Positions 6,253-9,850 of a DNA stretch of 9,850 nucleotides are shown here, piece after piece; positions within the stretch are counted from its first letter, which is position 1, and each line of letters starts with the position of its first letter. Location: NCBI GenBank assembly GCA_000437755.1, contig FR900110.1, positions 46,642 to 56,491 of the forward strand, read 5' to 3'. A program made the translations under genes and the position numbers. Origin of the DNA: Roseburia sp. CAG:303. Its GTDB lineage: Bacteria; Bacillota; Clostridia; Lachnospirales; Lachnospiraceae. The notes below the pieces were generated by a model. That model ran no database searches. It worked only from the letters and a program-made list of their open reading frames with translations, and had not been told where the DNA came from.

Positions 6253-6978
6253 TTATATCGTACTGTAGCTCACATTCGTAAGATCACTCATATCCAGACC
6301 TTCATCTGACATTTTTGATTTAAAATCCTTTACATATTTCGTCATAATATCTGTCACTCCTGATTTACTTAAATACTCACCAAGCTTGCTGGTAATCGTA
6401 CATTCCTGATTATCTACTATACATCTGTATTCTTTACTCTCCATATTGTAAATAAGAGCCGTTATATGCCCGCTGCCACCGGTAACATCTCCATCATTTT
6501 CCGAATAGACATCCAAATCAATCTCTATCGTATTATCTTCCAGGTTATATTTGAATGAACCATATTCTTCACTCGGAAAACAAAGAACTCCAAAACAGTC
6601 TTCCATGATTTCTTCTACATCAGCATCATCAAATCGCACATATTTATCTTCTTCCGTATAAACAAGTGCCCACTCATCTTTGTACAAAAATTCATATTTT
6701 TCGCCATTCTTTTCCAAAGTTGTAAAATCTTTTAATTTTTCTATTGTAGTTCCTGCATTAAACCCTGAAATAAAACCTAATACCAAAACTATAATTGCAA
6801 AAATCCCCACTCCAAACACTATCTTTTTCCATAATGGACTTTTCTTTTTCTGATGTTCCATACCCGTACTCTGTGGCGGCACAATGCTCTGTCCACCTGC
6901 CATCCCATTGTCATATCCACAATTCTGGCAAAATCTTGCATTTTCTTCCAGTTCACTTCCACATCTTTGACACTTCAT
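6253..6978 (-). CDS. Zinc-ribbon membrane protein with acidic external domain
   Basis: This 241-aa protein starts at ATG 6978 with AAGGAG upstream. Residues 3-20 are a zinc ribbon (Cys3, 6, 17, 20; CQRC and CQNC) with the same spacing as its two operon neighbours. A Gly/Pro/Gln linker and a lysine cluster (44-52) lead into one membrane span (about 53-74). The remaining residues, about 75-241, are acidic and mixed alpha/beta, with two Cys close together near 128-133 and two more later, and would face outside. I do not recognise the external domain. Its start lies inside the possible frameshifted tail of the upstream zinc-ribbon gene. The shared ribbon suggests the three proteins bind a common cytoplasmic partner or each other, which is inference. 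Confidence 0.85.
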   Translation of the reverse strand: MKCQRCGSELEENARFCQNCGYDNGMAGGQSIVPPQSTGMEHQKKKSPLWKKIVFGVGIFAIIVLVLGFISGFNAGTTIEKLKDFTTLEKNGEKYEFLYKDEWALVYTEEDKYVRFDDADVEEIMEDCFGVLCFPSEEYGSFKYNLEDNTIEIDLDVYSENDGDVTGGSGHITALIYNMESKEYRCIVDNQECTITSKLGEYLSKSGVTDIMTKYVKDFKSKMSDEGLDMSDLTNVSYSTI

Positions 6979-7132
6979 ATTTTTTCTCCTTTTTTGTATT
7001 GATTTTTTTTGGTAATTGATTTTTTATTATTACCATCACTTTATCAAATACTGTTGAAAACGGAATATAATATAATATGATAAAAACAATTCCGGTTCCA
7101 ATAGATTCTAAAATGGTTTTTTTATAAACTTC
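6953..7132 (-). other. Displaced C-terminal reading frame of the first zinc-ribbon gene (frameshift at A7)
   Basis: Moving forward by one base within the A7 run (7139-7133, minus strand) opens a 59-codon frame to a TGA at 6953. It begins EVYKKTILESIGTG, continues with a strongly hydrophobic stretch (IVFIILYYIPF) and ends in a Lys-rich tail. This is exactly what would complete a membrane protein. The frame has no plausible start of its own: a TGA lies 8 codons before the first hydrophobic segment codons and no ATG, GTG or TTG follows until late. It overlaps the next gene by 26 bp. A one-base error, a disabling mutation or transcriptional slippage would all explain it. Confidence 0.6.
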
Positions 7133-7547
7133 TTTTTTTACCTGTCATTCCGATTGATGCCAGTAAAAATATCGCAGATCCAAGTTGGAATCCCCAAATT
7201 TCTTCACCACCATACGATATACCAAAAACAAGGTCTATAAGCGAAATATTTCCAACATTCCATATTCCATAATCAAGACTGAATACCGGTATGAAATACA
7301 TAATAAGAGCTACAATTGATGCGGCTTTCATAATTGTTTTGCCTTTTATCTGATAACTTCCGGTTACAAAATCTTCTTCAATATGATCTGGTTCCGGTAT
7401 CTGGGAAACATTTTCCTGCTTCACTGTTTCTTTTTCCAATCTGACACCCGGAGTAATCTTCTGTCCGGGCTGTTCCGTCTGTGCACTACAAAATACACAG
7501 AATTTTGCATTGTCTTCAATCTGTCTTCCACATTTTATACAATACAT
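7122..7547 (-). CDS. Zinc-ribbon membrane protein, probably interrupted by a frameshift near its 3' end
   Basis: ATG 7547 is preferred over GTG 7556 because AGGTG lies six bases before it, and because MYCIKCG puts the ribbon at the same place as in the sister proteins; the product is 141 aa. Cys3, 6, 17 and 20 form the zinc ribbon. A polar linker (21-70) is followed by hydrophobic spans at about 73-90 and 118-135. The frame ends at TTA-TAA just after an A7 run, leaving only KKRSL after the second span. The next reading frame continues the protein for another 59 residues with a third span, so the intact product was probably about 197 aa with several spans. It follows a 42-aa gene by 15 bp. Function is unknown; the interruption may be a sequencing error, a real mutation or slippage. 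Confidence 0.75.
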   Translation of the reverse strand: MYCIKCGRQIEDNAKFCVFCSAQTEQPGQKITPGVRLEKETVKQENVSQIPEPDHIEEDFVTGSYQIKGKTIMKAASIVALIMYFIPVFSLDYGIWNVGNISLIDLVFGISYGGEEIWGFQLGSAIFLLASIGMTGKKRSL

Positions 7548-7562
7548 ACCAAGCACCTGCCT

Positions 7563-7691
7563 TTACACTTCTACCTGTTCATTATCATTTATTGTTTCAT
7601 ACAAATCTCTTGCGACCGGAGCCTGTCCCCATAACCTCATGTACGTGCTGTCTAATTTCATTAACTTATCTCTTAATTCATCTTTCTCCAT
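7563..7691 (-). CDS. Small 42-aa protein between the Mor-type regulator and the zinc-ribbon genes
   Basis: The frame ATG 7691 to TAA 7563 encodes 42 residues beginning MEKDELRDKLMKLD and ending NDNEQVEV. It has a strong ribosome binding site (GGAAGGAG, nine bases before ATG) that overlaps the stop codon region of the Mor-type gene, and the next gene follows within 16 bp, so it fits the operon without a gap. The first half is a charged amphipathic helix and the middle is aromatic (YMRLWGQ). There is no membrane segment and no Cys. I do not recognise it. A small partner or modulator of the DNA-binding protein encoded just before it is one possibility, which is inference. Confidence 0.7.
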   Translation of the reverse strand: MEKDELRDKLMKLDSTYMRLWGQAPVARDLYETINDNEQVEV

Positions 7692-7707
7692 AATGTAATT
7701 CTCCTTC

Positions 7708-7959
7708 CTAATCCTCTTTCGCTAAAAACTGCCGGATTCTCCGTTCAGAGTACCCAAATTTTCTTCCCAGTTCTCCTGCATTTTTCCCATCATAATGTTC
7801 CCTGACATATTTCTTCACAAACTCAAGATTATAAATACGCTGCGGAAATAATACCTGTTGCCCCTTAAAATGTTTATAAATCTTCAATGTCTGTTCTACT
7901 CCGATTATTTCCGCCATTTCTTTATACAATGGCATTAAATCGCTTTCTTTAAAATTCAT
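7708..7959 (-). CDS. Mor-family (middle operon regulator) DNA-binding protein
   Basis: This 83-aa protein starts at ATG 7959 with GAGGTG five bases upstream. The layout matches the Mor/C family first known from phage Mu. A helical N-terminal part holds the family pattern MAEIIGVEQTLKIYKHFKG, then a short strand region (VLFPQRIYNLEF), then a C-terminal helix-turn-helix at about 60-80 (AGELGRKFGYSERRIRQFL). Mor proteins dimerise and activate middle or late phage promoters. Many Clostridia carry short chromosomal relatives outside prophages. It is the first gene of the zinc-ribbon operon and its promoter carries the shared palindrome, so it may be a second regulator in the circuit or control the operon itself. 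No phage structural genes are seen nearby. Confidence 0.82.
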   Translation of the reverse strand: MNFKESDLMPLYKEMAEIIGVEQTLKIYKHFKGQQVLFPQRIYNLEFVKKYVREHYDGKNAGELGRKFGYSERRIRQFLAKED

Positions 7960-7963
7960 TGTA

Positions 7964-8026
7964 TCACCTCTTCATTCCGAATAAAAATATCACTTTTTCT
8001 TTGAAATATCTACATACGTTTTTCAT
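7964..8026 (-). CDS. Possible 20-aa leader peptide coupled to the Mor-type gene
   Basis: ATG 8026 opens a 20-codon frame, MKNVCRYFKEKVIFLFGMKR, whose TGA (7966-7964) is embedded in the GAGGTGA ribosome binding site of the Mor-type gene, four bases before that gene's ATG. Ribosomes finishing here would sit on the next start, a classic coupling layout. The upstream ribosome binding site is poor (AGGA at 11 bases). The related block at 3713-3676 can encode MKNDHRFFERKVIG, sharing MKN, R, F and KVI, but most substitutions are non-synonymous, so translation is unproven. Confidence 0.3.
   Translation of the reverse strand: MKNVCRYFKEKVIFLFGMKR
7988..8025 (-). other. Leader block shared with the leader of the HTH-GTPase operon
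   Basis: The partner of 3713-3676: the blocks share TGAAAAACG, TAGAT, TTTC and GTGATA in register, and each lies 62-63 nt below its palindrome. Similarity this far into the leaders suggests the two promoter regions descend from one duplicated or recombined cassette, or that the leader itself has a conserved RNA or peptide role. Confidence 0.5.
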
Positions 8027-8070
8027 ATTCTTTTACATCCTGTTCCTGTCTTCCTCCTTTTCATATTCAT

Positions 8071-8102
8071 ATTCTACCTTTTATCTACGACATATTATGT
8101 CG
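8071..8102 (-). promoter_or_regulatory. Palindrome-promoter unit B, upstream of the Mor/zinc-ribbon operon
   Basis: CGACATATTATGTCG (8088-8102) is a perfect 7-bp dyad around one central base. It lies 11 bp upstream of the -10 hexamer TAGAAT (8076-8071 on the minus strand). The usual -35 position is inside the dyad and reads CATAAT. It begins 18 bp below the T-tract of the preceding terminator. The same arrangement occurs at 3791-3760 and 3605-3574. Confidence 0.8.
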
Positions 8103-8120
8103 GTCTGAAAATTTTTTGCC

Positions 8121-8163
8121 AAAAAAAGAAAAGCTATCGCCGCAGCGATGCTTTTCTTTTTTT
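8121..8163 (-). terminator. Strong hairpin terminator, probably bidirectional
   Basis: The arms AAAAAAAGAAAAGC and GCTTTTCTTTTTTT pair perfectly, and inside them ATCGC pairs with GCGAT around a CGCA loop, with one bulged base. Being flanked by A and T runs on both sides, it can stop transcription in either direction. It lies 46 bp beyond the stop of the AlbA_2 gene and insulates the promoter of the next operon. Confidence 0.9.
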
Positions 8164-8178
8164 GTTTGGTTCAATTAA

Positions 8179-8197
8179 AGTAATAAACTTTATTACT
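8179..8197. repeat. Perfect 19-bp palindrome after the AlbA_2 gene
   Basis: AGTAATAAACTTTATTACT has 9-bp arms around a single central base. It lies between the stop codon at 8209 and the main terminator. It could form an AT-rich hairpin at the mRNA end or be a dyad binding site. It is unlike the CGACATA palindromes. Confidence 0.5.
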
Positions 8198-8208
8198 GTT
8201 TCTACATA

Positions 8209-9786
8209 TTATATTACATATCTGGTATCACTTGTTCTTCCTTCTGCTTTAACATATCCAGTTTCTACTAACATCTTCAAATACCTTCGGACTGTAGCTC
8301 CTGATTTACCCGTAATACTTCTGGCAGTCTTAGATGTTATACTCTTATTTTTTTCTAAATACAACACTATTGCCTCAACTTTTTTATAACTATCTTTACT
8401 CAAAATTCTGCTCAGATCTTCGCTCAATCTTCGCTCATTTTTATCTTCTTCGCTCATCCCCTTTCTTAAACTTCGCTCATTTTCTTGTTTACAATCCTGA
8501 GACTTTTGTTTTTCATTTAGATTATAACTTCCATCCGTTTCTTTAAACTTCATAATAAGAGTAACCGTATTCATAATTGTATCTTCTTCAAGTTCCGGTT
8601 CCTCCAAACCATAATTCTTCCATATATTCAGAATATCCGGAAATCCTGAACCTGCATTATCACCATAGCCAATCATTCTAAGCATTATCTGCATATGAGG
8701 ATTTCTGGCCTTTGATTCACCTCCCTGATATATTTGCTGTTTAGGCAATTTCAAATTCCCTGGATTTGAAAAACATATAGCATCATCTGATTTTATTATC
8801 TTTAGTACACCTGCATCCATTCTATAATCGGCATGTATCATCATATTAACAAAGGCTTCCCGAATTGCTTTATGCATAGGTGTGTCTTCAACTCTTTGCT
8901 GATTTTTCAATACAAACGGCTTCTTTATATTTTCTGTTAATTTAGGCATAACTTTTCTGAAAAAATTAAACAGATTATTTTCCCATGTACCATCATAGGT
9001 GACTCTGTCTACCCAACGTGTTTCAGCATTTACACCCGACTCATCACGATAATCCATAAAAATATTTTCAAATTCATCACGAATTGCAAGCCCAGTACCG
9101 AACATCATTAATCCAGCTATTGTAATTCCTTCAACTTTTTGTCTTCGGTCTCTACGATAACCTCCCATCATCGCTAAAAAAGATTTATCATCCAATTCCC
9201 GCCATACATGATCAGGGTTCCAGCTATTAAACATAATTCTATATCGTTTCAATGTATCTTTATCAATATCATCCATAGTATATCCTTCAAGAATAGTACT
9301 ATCATTCCCTTTATCACTCTGATCACGAATCATGGCTCTTATCTCATACTCTTTTGCATGATAATCACCTTCATGGTTTCTTTTAAAAGTACCCTTATAT
9401 GGATTTTCTCCTTTATAAACAGGTCTCATAGTAAAATCTGCCTTTGGTACTTCTATTATAATTAATGAAATATTATTATGCTCTAGCACATACACATCAT
9501 CATCTACAAGAATATTGGCATTTACTTTCTGACTATTAATTGTATTCCAGAAGTCTTCCCTGAGTTTTTCAGCATTATGAACCCCACACACAATAAACCG
9601 TTCCTTGGGCTTTATCCGGGTTTTGTCTTCATCAACTCCCAGCACAATAGTTCCGCCCTTCGTATTTGCAAATGAACTATATGTTTCATATACCGAGTCC
9701 GGAATGCTGTTCTTTGCCTTTTTGCATTCCATATCAATTTTCTCTCCTTTATAAATTTCACTCAAAAGTTCATCCCAGTTTTTCAA
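8209..9786 (-). CDS. AlbA_2 (Schlafen-like) ATP-binding transcriptional regulator, COG2865 type
   Basis: This 525-aa protein starts at TTG 9786 with GAGGTG seven bases upstream. Residues about 12-125 are an AlbA_2 domain (GEKIDMECKKA... and SSFANTKGGTIVLGVDE, the conserved nucleic-acid-binding and Gly-rich loop). Residues about 300-400 are the HATPase_c_4-type domain, with IREAFVNMMIHADYR as the Asn/His N-box equivalent, FSNPG, and GYGDNAGSGF as the G-box. A polar linker (about 425-462) leads to a winged helix (about 465-525; TSKTARSITGKSGATVRRYL). Such proteins are often misnamed RecG-like helicases, but no helicase motifs are present. The family is linked to transcription regulation and to accessory or defence islands; the target is unknown. 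A strong terminator isolates it from the next operon, and its promoter lacks the shared palindrome. A weak TTGCAA and AT-rich -10 region lies within the 64 bp to the window edge. Confidence 0.88.
   Translation of the reverse strand: MKNWDELLSEIYKGEKIDMECKKAKNSIPDSVYETYSSFANTKGGTIVLGVDEDKTRIKPKERFIVCGVHNAEKLREDFWNTINSQKVNANILVDDDVYVLEHNNISLIIIEVPKADFTMRPVYKGENPYKGTFKRNHEGDYHAKEYEIRAMIRDQSDKGNDSTILEGYTMDDIDKDTLKRYRIMFNSWNPDHVWRELDDKSFLAMMGGYRRDRRQKVEGITIAGLMMFGTGLAIRDEFENIFMDYRDESGVNAETRWVDRVTYDGTWENNLFNFFRKVMPKLTENIKKPFVLKNQQRVEDTPMHKAIREAFVNMMIHADYRMDAGVLKIIKSDDAICFSNPGNLKLPKQQIYQGGESKARNPHMQIMLRMIGYGDNAGSGFPDILNIWKNYGLEEPELEEDTIMNTVTLIMKFKETDGSYNLNEKQKSQDCKQENERSLRKGMSEEDKNERRLSEDLSRILSKDSYKKVEAIVLYLEKNKSITSKTARSITGKSGATVRRYLKMLVETGYVKAEGRTSDTRYVI
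8418..8479 (-). repeat. Four copies of a 9-mer (TGAGCGAAG) in the AlbA_2 gene linker
   Basis: TGAGCGAAG occurs at 8418-8426, 8429-8437, 8448-8456 and 8471-8479 (minus strand). The copies are read in two different frames, giving NER[RS] twice and SE[ED] twice in the linker before the winged helix. Spacing is irregular (11, 19 and 23 bp), so this is not a simple tandem array. Confidence 0.7.
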
Positions 9787-9850
9787 ATCAAATCACCTCT
9801 TTTACCAATACTATTTTTTTAGTTAATTGCAAAACTCATAATTTATCTTT

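Noticed and set aside
7708..7959. Mor-type gene as evidence of a Mu-like prophage
   Set aside because: No transposase, tail, head or lysis genes are present; short Mor relatives are common outside prophages in Clostridia.
8088..8102. The palindrome as a LexA box
   Set aside because: The Gram-positive LexA site needs GAAC-N4-GTTC; here the arms are CGACATA/TATGTCG, and the recurrence with an HTH gene offers a better owner.
8209..9786. Annotation as RecG-like DNA helicase
   Set aside because: The protein lacks Walker A/DEAD-type helicase motifs; AlbA_2, GHKL-type ATP-binding and winged-helix parts explain it.
1..9850. CRISPR arrays, tRNA or rRNA genes, insertion sequences
   Set aside because: No spaced direct repeats of suitable length, no cloverleaf or rRNA signatures, and no transposase-like reading frame were seen.

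Overview
The window is AT-rich, every convincing gene lies on the minus strand, and most starts follow a strong AGGAGG-type ribosome binding site. This, the N-terminal zinc-ribbon membrane proteins, the Mor-family regulator and the YjjG-type HAD phosphatase point to a low-GC Gram-positive of the Clostridia, probably Lachnospiraceae-like. That placement is inference from style and gene content. No rRNA, tRNA, CRISPR array or transposase was seen.

In the direction of transcription (right to left): (1) 9786-8209 is an AlbA_2/Schlafen-like ATP-binding regulator with a C-terminal winged helix, closed by a strong hairpin terminator at 8163-8121. (2) A promoter with a perfect palindrome (8102-8088) and a long leader opens an operon: a Mor-family DNA-binding protein, a 42-aa protein, three membrane proteins that each begin with an identically spaced CxxC-x10-CxxC zinc ribbon, and a 65-aa single-span protein. 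The first zinc-ribbon gene looks broken, or recoded, at an A7 run. (3) A YjjG-type HAD phosphatase (4589-3885), less AT-rich than its neighbours and probably with its own promoter, ends at a terminator (3830-3798). (4) A 442-bp gap carries two more copies of the palindrome-promoter unit. (5) A second operon runs off the left edge: a compact DeoR/WYL-type helix-turn-helix protein without an effector domain, two dynamin-like/TRAFAC GTPases in tandem, a small glycine-zipper protein with a D-[YH]-[GS] repeat, and a partial coiled-coil protein.

The main discovery is regulatory. The same palindrome (CGACATATTATGTCG type) sits exactly 11 bp upstream of a TAGAAT/TATAAT -10 hexamer at three places: once before the Mor/zinc-ribbon operon and twice before the HTH-GTPase operon. 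Two of the three also share a related leader block at almost the same distance downstream. The two operons therefore look like one regulon, most simply controlled by the 87-aa HTH protein. The inferred picture is an inducible system acting at the membrane, combining dynamin-like GTPases, coiled-coil partners and zinc-ribbon membrane proteins. A stress or phage-defence role is possible but is not shown by the sequence.
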